Shown here in pieces: positions 1 to 9,680 of a DNA stretch of 64,000 nucleotides (position 1 is the stretch's first letter; each line of letters starts with the position of its first letter). The notes under the pieces are model-generated. The model was given only the letters and a program-made list of their open reading frames with translations, searched no databases and was not told the DNA's origin. This DNA comes from Micromonosporaceae bacterium KJ-029 (GTDB lineage: Bacteria; Actinomycetota; Actinomycetes; Mycobacteriales; Micromonosporaceae), in assembly GCA_005402585.1 (NCBI GenBank), contig BIFP01000007.1, positions 1 to 64,000 of the forward strand, in the 5' to 3' direction. Position numbers and translations under genes: made by a program.

Positions 1-62
1 TTCCGTGTACTTCGATGGACGCCCCAACGGGGACACCCCTTCCTCTGGACCAACGTCCAGTC

Positions 63-377
63 TCAGGGTGTCCACATCTCAGGGGGAAGCCCAGGTGAGG
101 TTCCCCCGAAGGAGTGGCCCATGATGATCGGCGGCCGGTCCAGGCTCTCGACCACCTCGCTGAGATGGTCGAGCGTTGCGGGAACGGAGGCCTCGGCGAT
201 GACCTCGGGGTTTTCCCGCAACGCCTCTACCTCGATCTCGAATCCCGGGTACGTCGGCACGAAGACCTCATGGCCCTTCGCCCGGTAGTGCTCCACCCAG
301 CGGTCCCAGCTTCGGGCGGTCATCCAAAGCCCGTGGATCAGCACGATCGGCAGGGCATTGGTCGTGGGCTCGCTCAT
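63..377 (-). pseudogene. Alpha/beta-hydrolase, 3'-truncated
   Basis: The reading frame starts at ATG 377 behind the SD GGGAGGAG and encodes 104 residues. The N-terminal HG box (IVLIHGLW, residues 11-18) and the nucleophile elbow GHSFGG (residues 87-92) are present. Straight after the elbow the frame runs into unrelated residues and stops. Members of this fold normally need 220-280 residues and an Asp and His after the elbow, so the catalytic triad is incomplete. I infer a gene broken by rearrangement; related intact and broken hydrolases occur within the next 10 kb. Confidence 0.7.
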
Positions 378-554
378 GATGCTCCTCCCGAAGGGCTGCA
401 GCACTCGCCGGAATCCTCGGAACAGCGGTAACCTCACGCCGCAGGGATGAAGTCTCGGCCCGCCGGCGCACGCTCTGCACCGCCCCCGGGTCGCCGGTCG
501 CTTCCGTGAAATCCTAGCCATCCGCACAACGGCCGAGAGCAGAAGCGACGTTTA

Positions 555-790
555 CACCGGACGCGTCAGGCCCGGCCGGAGGTTCACCATGTCGCGCAGC
601 AGCGGGTGTAGCAGCGGTCGTGGGTATGCCCGAATCGCACCCCGATGCGCCTGGCGAAGAACGGCACGCCCTTCGCCGCAGCGGATTCGAGGTTCTCGTC
701 GCTGTGGGGCACGTCGACCTCGACCCCGTCGATCGCCAGCAGCCGCCACCCCCGTAGGAACGACCCCCGCGGTGCCTAACGCGGTTGCCA
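555..790 (-). pseudogene. Mosaic remnant: IS4-like transposase joined to alcohol dehydrogenase 3' part
   Basis: Read on the minus strand, the first part resembles an IS4-type transposase core (LLAIDGVEVDVPHSDEN). It then passes into a dehydrogenase segment (VRFGHTHDRCYTR) that matches residues about 330-350 of the intact zinc dehydrogenase at 2426-3598 (VRFGRTHDRRYTR). No frame is intact across both parts. This is a junction of two decayed genes, consistent with transposon-mediated rearrangement. Confidence 0.55.
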
Positions 791-903
791 TCCTTTAGGC
801 AGATACCTCAGCCGCAGCCTCGTGGTGTCGGCCAGTGTGAATGCGTGATCCCTGACTCGGATCGGGCCATATGCTGAGGTCAGGGCAGCTGGAGGGGTGG
901 CGC

Positions 904-1875
904 GTGGCGATTCATGACCAGCCGACGCTGATGCAGGCAGTCGCGTTCGATGAGTTCGGCGGGCCGGACGTCCTGACGGTGCGTAGGTTGCCCGTGCCGG
1001 ATATCGCCGACGATGAAGTCCTGCTCAAGGTGTGGACTGCAGGTGTTGGGGTGTGGGACGTGCTGGAGCGTGAGGGCACGTTGGTGCCGGAAGGTTCCAG
1101 TTTCCCGATGGTTCCGGGTTCCGACGCCGCGGGTACGGTCGCCTCGGTTGGCGGGCAGGTGTCCAACGTCAAGGTGGGTGACGTGGTGTACGCGTACGCG
1201 TTCAGCCGGCCCAAGGGCGGCTTCTACGCGGAGTACGCTGCTGTGAAGTCCGAATACGTAGCGGCACTGCCGGAGGGTGTGCCGATCGAGCATGCCGGAG
1301 CCATGCCCACTGATGCGTTGACCGCGTTGTCAGGCCTGGACGCCCTGGCCCTGCCGTCGGGCGCAAAGTTGCTGATCTTCGGTGCCAGCGGCGGGCAGGG
1401 TCATCTCGCGGTGCAGTTGGCCAAGCGCCAGGGCTTGACCGTCATCGCCGTGGCCTCCGGTGCCGACGGGGTGCATTTGACGTCGAGACTCGGTGCGGAC
1501 CTGGCCGTGGACGGGCACGCCGATCTTCCAGGTGTGCTTGCGGGAATCCGGGAGGCCGCACCGGACGGCGTCGATGGCATCCTGGCCATGGCCGGCGGGC
1601 ATACGCTGGAGGGCCTGGTCGAGACGCTGCGGCCGGGCGGGACGCTTGCCTATCCCCACGGGGTCCGGCCAGAGCCGACGGCGCCGTCCGGCGTGACCGT
1701 GCACCCCTACGATGGGACCACGGGAGCGGACCGGCTCCGGCGGCTCAGCGAGCTGATCGAGGCCGGCCCGTTCGAGGTCCACGTCGACGAGACGTTTCCG
1801 CTGGCGCGGGCGGCCGAGGCGCATCGTCGCCTGCAGGCTCCGTACCTGGGCAAGCTGCTGCTGCGAGTGCAGTAG
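904..1875 (+). CDS. NADP-dependent quinone oxidoreductase-like protein (MDR family)
   Basis: This 323-residue zinc-independent medium-chain reductase has an N-terminal GroES-like fold (AVAFDEFGGPDVLTV, PGSDAAGTVASVG) and a Rossmann domain with the nucleotide-binding run IFGASGGQGHLAVQLAK near residues 157-175. The family reduces quinones or enones with NAD(P)H. I chose GTG at 904 because GGAGGGG lies seven to eight bases upstream; an upstream ATG at 871 has no such site. It stands alone, with broken genes on both sides. Substrate unknown. Confidence 0.85.
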   Translation: MAIHDQPTLMQAVAFDEFGGPDVLTVRRLPVPDIADDEVLLKVWTAGVGVWDVLEREGTLVPEGSSFPMVPGSDAAGTVASVGGQVSNVKVGDVVYAYAFSRPKGGFYAEYAAVKSEYVAALPEGVPIEHAGAMPTDALTALSGLDALALPSGAKLLIFGASGGQGHLAVQLAKRQGLTVIAVASGADGVHLTSRLGADLAVDGHADLPGVLAGIREAAPDGVDGILAMAGGHTLEGLVETLRPGGTLAYPHGVRPEPTAPSGVTVHPYDGTTGADRLRRLSELIEAGPFEVHVDETFPLARAAEAHRRLQAPYLGKLLLRVQ

Positions 1876-1939
1876 ACGACGTCGTGGCCGGGGCCCGAAG
1901 GCTGCCGACGCGGGCGGTGTCCCCCTGTCCAGCGGGCGT

Positions 1940-2110
1940 GGCCGGCGGCTATTGGCGGCGACGGTGCTGGCGCAGCTTGAGGCCACGGTGGTCAACGTGG
2001 CCCTGCCGGTGATCCGGTTCGGGACCTCGCAGGTGGCTGGTCGCATTCTCCTGGCGGTGGGTGTTTCTGCTGTCCGTGCCGCTGGGCGCGCTGGTCGGTA
2101 CCTCCGGTTC
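1940..2110 (+). pseudogene. MFS drug transporter N-terminal fragment
   Basis: Short stretches look like the first membrane segments of an EmrB/QacA-type exporter: ATVLAQLEATVVNVALPVI, then in another frame WVFLLSVPLGALV. They are frame-shifted relative to each other, and the rest of the transporter is missing, replaced by a transposase remnant. Non-functional. Confidence 0.5.
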
Positions 2111-2305
2111 AACCTCTCCTATCGAGACGTCGAGGAACTGCTGGCCGAACGCGGCATCGAGGCCGATCACGTCACGGTCTTCCGGTGGGTGCAACGGTTC
2201 ACCCCGCTGCTGGCCGACACCGCCTGGTTCTGCCGCCACGCGCCGGGTGACAGGTGGCATGGGGGACGAGACTTACGTGAAGGTCAATGGGGTCTGGAGG
2301 TAAGC
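2105..2305 (+). mobile_element. IS6-family transposase remnant
   Basis: The translation reads SYRDVEELLAERGIEADHV, then FRWVQRFTPLLADTA. This is the N-terminal HTH part of IS6/IS240-type transposases. The DDE-domain start DETYVKVNGVW follows in another frame: an extra G around 2260 shifts it. Only about one third of a transposase remains and no terminal inverted repeats are evident. It interrupts the MFS fragment. Confidence 0.7.
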
Positions 2306-2425
2306 AGCCGTTCACGGTTGACTCTCATCCGGGCCAACAGTTGATCGCCTACACCGTGGAACCCGACTGCCCGTTCGCGAAAGCGCTGCGCATCCTCCTG
2401 ATGCGGACGTCACCTGAGCCGGACG

Positions 2426-3598
2426 TCAGGGATGCAGCACTGCCTTGATCACCTCCTGCCGTTGGTCGAACCGTCGGTAGAAGTCGGGGGCGTCGTCCAG
2501 GCTGTCGTGGTGGGTGATGATCGTGCCGGGTCGGGCCCGCCCGGAAGTCACCATGTCGCGCAGGAGCCGGGTGTAGCGGCGGTCGTGGGTGCGCCCGAAT
2601 CGCACCGCGATCCCCTTGGCGAAGAGCGTGCCCCACGGGGCGTTGAGGTGCCCGTCGGTGGTACCGCCCGCCGAGGGTGTGAGGTCCTTCTCCGGGTAGA
2701 CGCCAGCGACGGCGATCGCACCACCGGGATTGACCAGACGCGCGGCGTCCGCGAGTACCTGGTCGGCGCGCTCACGGTCAGGGTGGGCCCGGTCGCGGGC
2801 CTGGAAACCGACCGCGTCGACGACCTTGTCCACCCCCGGCAGCTTCTCCTCCCCCAGCGGCAGGCCGCAGCGGGCCCGGTCCTCGCGGATCTGCTCGACC
2901 GGATCCCCCTGCCGGAAGTCGATGGACACCGCCCCCAACTCTTCAGCCTTGTTCAGCCGAGCGTCGACGTCGTCGACGACGTAGACGGATCGGGCACCGA
3001 GCAGGCTCGCGGAGTACGCGGCGAGCAATCCGATCGCCCCGGCGCCGAACACGACAACGGTGTCCCCGGCACGAACGTCGGCGAGAGCGGCCGCCGCGTG
3101 CCAGCCCGTAACGAACGCGTCGGCGAGCAACACGAAATCGCCCTCGTACGCATCGCCCGGCTCCCCCGGCACGGGCAGGCAGTTCGCATCGGCCCACGGC
3201 ACACGCAGCAAGTCGGCCTGCGCCCCCGGGTAGGGGCCCATGCCCACATAGCCGTATGCGGCGCCAGGCCCTTCAGCCCGTGCCCGCAGGCACAGCGCCG
3301 ACAGGCCACAACCGCACATGGCACACACGCCACAGAACAGGTGGGTGGGAACCACCACCCGCGTACCCGGCCCGACCATCTGCACCGCAGACCCCACCCA
3401 CTCGACCACACCCAACGGCTCATGGCCGAGAACAAGGCCGGGCTGCGCACCGGTCCGCCCGTCGTACATATGCAGATCCGTACCACACAAGGCCGTCGAG
3501 GTGACCCGCACGACCGCGTCGGTCTCCTCCTGCACCATCGGCTCCGGAACATCGCACACATCGACGCTGCGCACATCGCGATAGACGACCGCTCTCAT
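2426..3598 (-). CDS. Zinc-dependent alcohol/formaldehyde dehydrogenase
   Basis: This 390-residue MDR enzyme has catalytic zinc ligands in ALCGTDLHMYDG and GHEPLGVV, four structural-zinc cysteines in the segment FCGVCAMCGCGLSALC (residues ~108-123), and a Rossmann run VVFGAGAIGLLAAYSASLLGA near residues 190-210. Length and layout match the glutathione-independent formaldehyde dehydrogenase-like branch, which oxidises small aldehydes or alcohols with NAD. The true substrate cannot be read from sequence. A broken 3' copy lies at 555-720, so the gene was once duplicated. Confidence 0.88.
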   Translation of the reverse strand: MRAVVYRDVRSVDVCDVPEPMVQEETDAVVRVTSTALCGTDLHMYDGRTGAQPGLVLGHEPLGVVEWVGSAVQMVGPGTRVVVPTHLFCGVCAMCGCGLSALCLRARAEGPGAAYGYVGMGPYPGAQADLLRVPWADANCLPVPGEPGDAYEGDFVLLADAFVTGWHAAAALADVRAGDTVVVFGAGAIGLLAAYSASLLGARSVYVVDDVDARLNKAEELGAVSIDFRQGDPVEQIREDRARCGLPLGEEKLPGVDKVVDAVGFQARDRAHPDRERADQVLADAARLVNPGGAIAVAGVYPEKDLTPSAGGTTDGHLNAPWGTLFAKGIAVRFGRTHDRRYTRLLRDMVTSGRARPGTIITHHDSLDDAPDFYRRFDQRQEVIKAVLHP

Positions 3599-3710
3599 CT
3601 CCCACGCCCTCCTCGTCGGCGAACCGCAGCCGCCAGACCGCTGCCGTCCACACCTGCGACTCGAACTCCTGGCCCTGGCGCGGGCCCGCCCCGGCCACCA
3701 GCCGCACCGG

Positions 3711-4427
3711 TCAGGCCGTGATCCGCTCGCGGTGGGGCTCGCTGATCATCGTCATCATGTGCGCGGTCCATGGAGCGACGAGGCGTTTGTCGATCTCGCC
3801 CCGGACGGTGCGGTAGAAGTTGGACGTGTTCATGTGTTTGTCGAGGGCCGCCTGGTCGGTCCAGTTTTCGTACAGGAACATGAGCGACGGGTCCTCGACC
3901 GACTGGTAAAGGTCGTAGCTCAGGCACCCGGGCTCGGCGCGGGTGATCGGGACCATCTCCAGGTGACCATTGCCAACCGCGGCCTCCTCGCCAGCCTTGA
4001 TCGTGAAGAACGGCACGAGGGTCACCTGAGCCGGCGAGTTCCCGACCGGTCGTGGGCGGTCGGGTCGGGCGTCGGGTTCCGACAGCAGCTGCACGCGCCA
4101 CTGCGCGTACGGGGCGACGATCTTGCCCGTGACGGTCTCCGTGAGGCACTGCCGCACGTGTGCGCTCGCCAGATGCGCGTCCAGGGCATGCTCGTCTGCC
4201 CAGTTGCCGAGCACGTAGAACGCGGCCGGGTTGTTCTTCAGCTGGTGCACGTCGTAGCTGAGGTTGCCGCGTTCCGCCCGGGTCGCCTGCACGAGTTGCA
4301 GAAGGGCGTCTCGGACCGCCTCCGCGCGCCCGGGACCGGCGATGAACTGAGCCAGGACCGTCGCCTGTCGGGGCGATGCAGGCGGCAGCACCCGCTCGCT
4401 TCGTCCGCGCTCATATCCCACCGCCAT
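3711..4427 (-). CDS. Tandem ABM-domain monooxygenase-like protein
   Basis: About 238 residues contain two copies of the antibiotic-biosynthesis-monooxygenase ferredoxin-like fold. The first has GNLSYDVHQ, FYVLGNWADEHALDAHLAS; the second has GCLSYDLYQ, MFLYENWTDQAALDKHMN. Each copy has the usual E/N-W pair and a following His. Such proteins act as cofactor-free quinone-forming monooxygenases or stress proteins. ATG 4427 is preferred because GGAGAAGGGGG lies directly upstream; the frame is open to 4475. It lies downstream of the hydrolase at 4587-5306 and may be co-transcribed. Confidence 0.8.
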   Translation of the reverse strand: MAVGYERGRSERVLPPASPRQATVLAQFIAGPGRAEAVRDALLQLVQATRAERGNLSYDVHQLKNNPAAFYVLGNWADEHALDAHLASAHVRQCLTETVTGKIVAPYAQWRVQLLSEPDARPDRPRPVGNSPAQVTLVPFFTIKAGEEAAVGNGHLEMVPITRAEPGCLSYDLYQSVEDPSLMFLYENWTDQAALDKHMNTSNFYRTVRGEIDKRLVAPWTAHMMTMISEPHRERITA

Positions 4428-4586
4428 CGCCCCCTTCTCCGGCCGGAGCATGCCCTCACTGATCACCGCCACCACGCCAGGGCGGTGGGCGACGGACGAG
4501 TCGACCTGTACATGCTGTGGCCCTGGGCGCCCCCGCCCGACTGCCCTACGACGACAGCGAGCTTCAGCTCTGCTTGTAGCTCCTTG

Positions 4587-5306
4587 TCATCTGCTTGCTC
4601 GACCTGCCGGCATTGGGATCCGGGTTTCGGCTGCCGTCTTGATGAGCTGGGCCGCTTCGTCCGGGTGAGAAACCATCGCGAGGTGGCTGGCAGAAACTTC
4701 GCTGGTGACCGCGCCCATGCGGCTGGCGAACATGCGCTGCGCATCCGGCGGGATCGCTTCGTCCTGCCCGGCAATGAGGTACCAGGACGGTAGGGATCTC
4801 CACGCCGGGACGCCCATCGCCGTCGAGAAGGTCGAACCGGCAGTCGGCTGCTGTACGGCGTGCAACACCTTGGCCCGGACCGGGTCGACGTCGGCCGCGA
4901 AGTGCTGGACGAATTCGTCCGGCTGCTGCCATATGAAGCCCTGCTTATCGGTGAACAGGTGCGCCAGCGCCGGCGGGGTGGGTCCCTGCGACAGCAGAGC
5001 ACCAAGCGACTCACCCTGGTCCAGCCCAAAGGCCGCGATGTACACCAGACCGGCCACATTCGGCGCGTCAGTACCGAGGGCAGTCATGATCTGACCGCCG
5101 TAAGAGTGTCCGGCCACTATCGTCGGACCGTCCTGCAGGTTGAGGACCTGGCGTAGCCGGGCAACATCATCGGCCGTCGAGGTCAAGGGGAACTGCGGGG
5201 CCGTCACCTGGTAGCCGTCGGCCTGTAGACGCGCGATAACCCCGCTCCAACAGGACCCGTCGGCCCACGCGCCATGGACGAGGACAATGTTCGGTCGGCC
5301 ATTCAT
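4587..5306 (-). CDS. Alpha/beta-hydrolase
   Basis: This 239-residue hydrolase has the HG box (NIVLVHGAWADGSCW), nucleophile elbow GHSYGG near residue 66, acid region WYLIAGQDEAIPP and late His in SASHLAMVSHP. It belongs to the same subfamily as the protein at 9681-10355, whose members are annotated as esterases or salicylate-esterase-like. Complete and probably functional; substrate unknown. Confidence 0.85.
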   Translation of the reverse strand: MNGRPNIVLVHGAWADGSCWSGVIARLQADGYQVTAPQFPLTSTADDVARLRQVLNLQDGPTIVAGHSYGGQIMTALGTDAPNVAGLVYIAAFGLDQGESLGALLSQGPTPPALAHLFTDKQGFIWQQPDEFVQHFAADVDPVRAKVLHAVQQPTAGSTFSTAMGVPAWRSLPSWYLIAGQDEAIPPDAQRMFASRMGAVTSEVSASHLAMVSHPDEAAQLIKTAAETRIPMPAGRASR

Positions 5307-5566
5307 GGGGATTCCTTCCCTACTGGGTGGGGTGTTCGTTTCTACCTACGCGCTGGCCCGCGGGCGACGGCGGGATATCCGCAGGTTGACTGTGCCCGGC
5401 GCCCTGACCAGATGCAGTCATGCTGCGAGTACCAAATCGGTCTAGGCGTAAACCCGCTCGGTCCGGCCAGTCGAGGGCGCAACGTTGGCGCCCGTACGGC
5501 CATCCGATCGGGAAGGATGCCGACGTGGGCCCGAGTGGTGCCCAGCATGCTGACGGAGGAGTCCGG

Positions 5567-6469
5567 ATGACCGAGTTGTTCCCGCCGATCCCGCTGTCCG
5601 CCTGGGCGGACTCGAAGGAGACCGTCCACCGGTTCGCGCAGATCGTCGGCAAGATCCGGCTGGACCAGGCACCGCCGCGTAACCACTGGTGGCACGTGCC
5701 GTTCCATCTGACCGGCCGCGGCATCACGTCCCGGCCCATGGGCCGGGACGTGATGTTCGCCATCGACTTCGACTTCGTCGACCATCGGCTGGTCATCAAC
5801 ACCCTGGCCGGCCAGACGGTCTCTTTCCCGCTGCCCGGCCTGTCCGTCGCGGCCTTCCACGAACGACTGTTCACCGCACTGTCGTACCTCGGTATCCACG
5901 TACGCATCGAGGGCAAGCCCTTCGATCTGACCGACAGCATCCCGTTCGCCGAGGACACCACGCACGCCGCGTACGACCCGTACTGGGTCAACCGGTACTG
6001 GCAGGTACTCAGCCAGGTGGGACTGGTGCTGGACGAGTACGCCGCCCGGTGTAACGCCAAGACCAGCCCGGTGCACCACTTCTGGCACACCTTCGACATC
6101 GCGGTCACCCGCTTCTCCGGCCGTCAGGTGCCGCAGCCGGACACCGTCGACCCGGTGACCCGCGAGGCGTACTCCCACGAGGTGATCAGCGCCGGCTTCT
6201 GGTTCGGCGACAAGAACATTCCCGAACCGGCCTTCTACTCCTACACGGCGCCCGAGCCCGACGGCCTCACCGAGGAACCGCTGCGACCGGCGCAGGCACG
6301 CTGGGTCAAAAACCGGGGTGCACACCTCGCGCTGCTGACGTACGACGACGCCCGCGTCGCCACCGACCCCCGTGCGACGGTCCTCACCTTCCTGGAGAGC
6401 GCCTACCAGGCCGGTGCTCGCCGCGCCGGCTGGGATACCAGCAAACTGCGCACCCAGTACGCACCCTGA
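5567..6469 (+). CDS. DUF5996 family protein
   Basis: This 300-residue protein carries the DUF5996 signatures NHWWHVPFHLTGRG, IDFDFVDHRLVI, HASYDP-like HAAYDPYWVNRYW, SPVHHFWHTFDIAVTRFSGR and TREAYSHEVISAGFW. The function of the family is not established. ATG 5567 has GGAGGAG six to eight bases upstream. A perfect inverted repeat inside the gene (GTCCCGGCCCATGGGCCGGGAC, halves 11 bases, about 5729-5750) could form a strong hairpin in the mRNA. No operon partner is evident. Confidence 0.85.
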   Translation: MTELFPPIPLSAWADSKETVHRFAQIVGKIRLDQAPPRNHWWHVPFHLTGRGITSRPMGRDVMFAIDFDFVDHRLVINTLAGQTVSFPLPGLSVAAFHERLFTALSYLGIHVRIEGKPFDLTDSIPFAEDTTHAAYDPYWVNRYWQVLSQVGLVLDEYAARCNAKTSPVHHFWHTFDIAVTRFSGRQVPQPDTVDPVTREAYSHEVISAGFWFGDKNIPEPAFYSYTAPEPDGLTEEPLRPAQARWVKNRGAHLALLTYDDARVATDPRATVLTFLESAYQAGARRAGWDTSKLRTQYAP

Positions 6470-6639
6470 CCACCGGCACCAACGTGACCGGTGTCCGTCG
6501 CACCGCCGGCCCGGCCAAGGTCATCGACCGGCCAGCGGGAGCGGCGCGACCTGGACCGCAGCTGGTGGTAGCGGAATCGCGCGAGGTCGGCGCGACGGGC
6601 GGCGATTCTGTACGTCGCCCAAGCTCACTCCGGCGCCGA

Positions 6640-6840
6640 GCATGGTGGTGACGAAGTTCGCGCCGCAGTTCGTAGATCCGCCCGAGGAGCCCGACGTCCC
6701 GCCACCGGCTCAGCGCGCCATGATCGAACTCGCCGGATCGCTCGTCGTCGAGACCATTGGCAGCCACGCTGTCTATGTCTGCACAGCCCGCCGCGGTCGC
6801 CGCCCTTATCCGCCAGCCCGCCGCCTGCTGGCGGCCGTCG
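6640..6840 (+). pseudogene. Alpha/beta-hydrolase C-terminal remnant
   Basis: The translation in two shifted frames (PPPAQRAMIELAG, VVETIGSHAVYV, then QPAAVAALIRQPA) aligns with the last 45 residues of the intact hydrolase at 9681-10355 (PPPAQHAMAQRAG, ETPGSHSVYLSQPAAVADLIRQAA). The N-terminal two thirds are absent. A decayed paralogue just upstream of the LuxR regulator. Confidence 0.6.
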
Positions 6841-6897
6841 CACATCTGCTCGGGACGGCGGGCCCCGGGCTGAGAGTGGACGCGCTGGGCGCGCGGT

Positions 6898-9606
6898 GTG
6901 AGCATCGTCCTCGTGACACAGCACGCCCTCGTGGGACGAGACGACGAACTACGCAACCTGCTCGCCCTAGTGGACGGCCTGAAGGAGGGCGGTGGGGCGC
7001 TCGTGTTGAGCGGCACGGCAGGCGTCGGCAAGTCGGCGCTGGTCCGGGCCGCCACGGCCGAGGCCGCGGCCAGGGGCGCCCGCGTGCTGACCGTGACCGG
7101 CGTGCTCGCCGAAGGCCGGGTCCCCTACGAGGGTCTGCGCAGGCTGCTCGCGGGGGCCGGGCTCGTGCCGGGCGACCTCGACAGCGGGCCGCTGCGCACC
7201 GCCATGACCGTGCTGCACCGGCTGTCCGCACTCGCCGGCGTCACCCCCGTCGTGCTCGCCGTCGAAGACGCGCATTGGCTGGACGAGCCGAGCTGGGAAG
7301 CGCTCGCGTTCGTCGGCCGCCGACTGAGCGCGGATGCGATCGTGCTGCTGGCGGCCGTGCGCGACGACGCCGGCTCCCAGGCCAAGCTCGCCGCCTCGGG
7401 ACTGCCCGCACTGACGGTGCCGCCGCTGACCGACCAAGCCGCCGCGGAGTTGCTGGCGAGAGTCGCGCCCGACCTCGGCACCGCGTTACGCGCCCGCGTG
7501 CTGGCGGAGGCTGCGGGCAATCCGCTCGCGCTGATGGAGTTCGCCGCCCTGGCCTCCCGCCAGGACCAGGAAGTGCTCGCCTCGAGCAGGCTGCCGTTGA
7601 CCGAGCGGCTGGAACGCGCGTTCGCCCAGGCACTCGCCGCGCTGCCCGACGGCACCCGGACCCTGGCGCTGGTCGCCGCCCTCAACGAGAACGACGCGAT
7701 CGAGGAGAATATCCACGCCGCGTCTCTGCTGGCGGGCACGCCGATCGAGGCGGCCGCGCTGACTCCCGCGACCCGGGCGGGGCTGGTCATGACCGACAGC
7801 GTCCGCGTCCGGTTCCGGCATCCGCTGATCAGGTCGGCGATCGTTCAAGCGGCCGGGGCCGACCAGGTGCGCGGCGCGCATGCCGCGCTCGCCACTGCCC
7901 TGCCCGAGGACGACCACCGCAAGATCTGGCACCGGGCGGCCGCCGCGACGTCCCACGACGACGACATCGCGGCCGAGCTCGCCGAGGCCGCCCTGCGTGC
8001 CAGCCGCCGAGGCGCGGCGGGACTCGCGCTGGAGGCGCTGGAACGCGCCGCCTACCTCAGCGCCGACCCCGCCCGCCGGGGCGCGCGACTCATCGACGCG
8101 GTCACGATGGCCTTCGAGCTCGGCGACCGCGCAGCCCAGGAACGCCTCGTCGCCCGCGCGGAGGACGCCGACCTCACCCCGCTCGACCGGTCCAGGCTCA
8201 CCTACATCCGCGACATCAGCCTGCACTTTGTGTGGACCGGGGTGGACCGGCAGTCCAACTTTGCCGACGTGATCAACGAGATGCGGGAACGCGAAGGCTC
8301 GACGATCACGATGCGTTGGCTACACATGAGCAGCACGCGCTGGTTCTTCTCCAACCCTCCGCGGGACGCCCGCATCCCCGTGATCGCCGCAATCGAACGG
8401 CTGGCCGCGCCCGACGATCCGCAGGTCATCGCGTCACTGGCGACGGTCGCCCCGGTCGAATGCGGCAAGCAGGTCCTGGCCCGGCTCGACGCGCTGAGCA
8501 AAGCGAGCTGGATCAGCCCGCATGACCTGCACCTGCTGGGCACCGCGGCGACCTCGGTCGGGGCATTCCCGCCGAGCGCGCGACTGCACGCCGAGGCCAT
8601 CGCGGGGATGCGGGCGCGGGGCCCGTTCGGGGCGCTGGCGCAGGCGCTGGTCGGGCAGGCTACGGCGGCGGCGCGGCTGGCCGACACCCGGCTCGGGACC
8701 GTCGCCGCAGCCGAGGCCAGAGCCGTGGCCATGGAAACCCGCCAGCCGCAGTGGGCGCTCACCGCGGACGCCGCTGCCGCCGAGATCCACGCCCTACGCG
8801 GGGACACCTCCACCGCCCGCGAACTTGCCAAGCAGGTCGAACGGGCTTTCCTGTCGGCGGGCGCGTACCCGATGCTGGCCCTGGTGCAGCTCGCACGCGG
8901 AGCCGCCGAGCTGGCCGACGGAACGTTCGGCGCGGCCTGGGACGCGCTGCGCCCCATCTTCGACCCGAGCGAGATCAGCTACCACCAGTACGTACGGCTG
9001 TGGGCGCTGCCGCACCTGGCGGAGGCGGCGCTGCTCAGCGGGCGGCAGGCGGAGCTGTGCGCGGTCGCCGACGGACTCGCCCCGGTGGTCGAGGAGAGCG
9101 GGTCGCCGGTCGGGCGCGTCGCGCTCGCGTACGTCAAGGCCGTCACCGCGCCTGACGAGGCCGCCGAGGAGCTGTTCGCGCACGCGCTGCGCGAGGACCT
9201 GGTGGGCTGGCCGTTCGAGCGGGCGCGGCTACGGCACGCCTGGGGCGCGTGGCTGCGCCGCCAACGCCGCGCGGCCGAGGCCAGGGCACCACTGCGTGCG
9301 GCGGCCGAGGCGTTCGACGCGCTCGGCGCGGTGCCCTGGTCGGAGCGCGCGCTGCGGGAGCTGCGCGCGAGCGGCGAGCGGATCCGTCGCAAGCACGACG
9401 CCCGCGACCGGCTCACGGCCCAGGAACTCCAGATCGCGCAGCTCGTCGTGGAGGGCCTGACCAACCGCGAGATCGGCCAGCGGCTGTTCGTCTCGCCCCG
9501 CACGGTCAGCACGCACCTGTCGCGCATCTTCCCCAAACTCGGCATCACCACCCGCGGCGAGCTGAGCCGTTTCATGGCCGCGCGGGAGGGCGATTACATC
9601 ATTTGA
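6898..9606 (+). CDS. Large AAA-ATPase LuxR-family regulator (LAL type)
   Basis: This 902-residue regulator has an N-terminal AAA/NACHT-like ATPase domain (LVGRDDELRNL, Walker A GTAGVGKSALV at about residues 40-50, Walker B-like VVLAVEDAHWLDE). A long TPR-like helical middle follows, then a C-terminal LuxR helix-turn-helix (LTAQELQIAQLVVEGLTNREI, LFVSPRTVSTHLSRIFPKLG). LAL proteins are ATP-controlled activators of nearby genes. The stop lies 75 bases before the hydrolase at 9681, a plausible target. GTG 6898 or GTG 6913 could be the start. Confidence 0.85.
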   Translation: MSIVLVTQHALVGRDDELRNLLALVDGLKEGGGALVLSGTAGVGKSALVRAATAEAAARGARVLTVTGVLAEGRVPYEGLRRLLAGAGLVPGDLDSGPLRTAMTVLHRLSALAGVTPVVLAVEDAHWLDEPSWEALAFVGRRLSADAIVLLAAVRDDAGSQAKLAASGLPALTVPPLTDQAAAELLARVAPDLGTALRARVLAEAAGNPLALMEFAALASRQDQEVLASSRLPLTERLERAFAQALAALPDGTRTLALVAALNENDAIEENIHAASLLAGTPIEAAALTPATRAGLVMTDSVRVRFRHPLIRSAIVQAAGADQVRGAHAALATALPEDDHRKIWHRAAAATSHDDDIAAELAEAALRASRRGAAGLALEALERAAYLSADPARRGARLIDAVTMAFELGDRAAQERLVARAEDADLTPLDRSRLTYIRDISLHFVWTGVDRQSNFADVINEMREREGSTITMRWLHMSSTRWFFSNPPRDARIPVIAAIERLAAPDDPQVIASLATVAPVECGKQVLARLDALSKASWISPHDLHLLGTAATSVGAFPPSARLHAEAIAGMRARGPFGALAQALVGQATAAARLADTRLGTVAAAEARAVAMETRQPQWALTADAAAAEIHALRGDTSTARELAKQVERAFLSAGAYPMLALVQLARGAAELADGTFGAAWDALRPIFDPSEISYHQYVRLWALPHLAEAALLSGRQAELCAVADGLAPVVEESGSPVGRVALAYVKAVTAPDEAAEELFAHALREDLVGWPFERARLRHAWGAWLRRQRRAAEARAPLRAAAEAFDALGAVPWSERALRELRASGERIRRKHDARDRLTAQELQIAQLVVEGLTNREIGQRLFVSPRTVSTHLSRIFPKLGITTRGELSRFMAAREGDYII

Positions 9607-9680
9607 CGTACGCGAGGGAAGCTGCCTGGTTCCTACCGTGGGACGCGTTCCCCATCCTGCTTCCCTCGCAGAGGAGCGTC

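Noticed and set aside
5729..5750. Perfect 22-base inverted repeat (11-base halves) inside the DUF5996 gene as an operator
   Set aside because: It lies well inside a conserved coding segment; more likely chance in GC-rich coding DNA.
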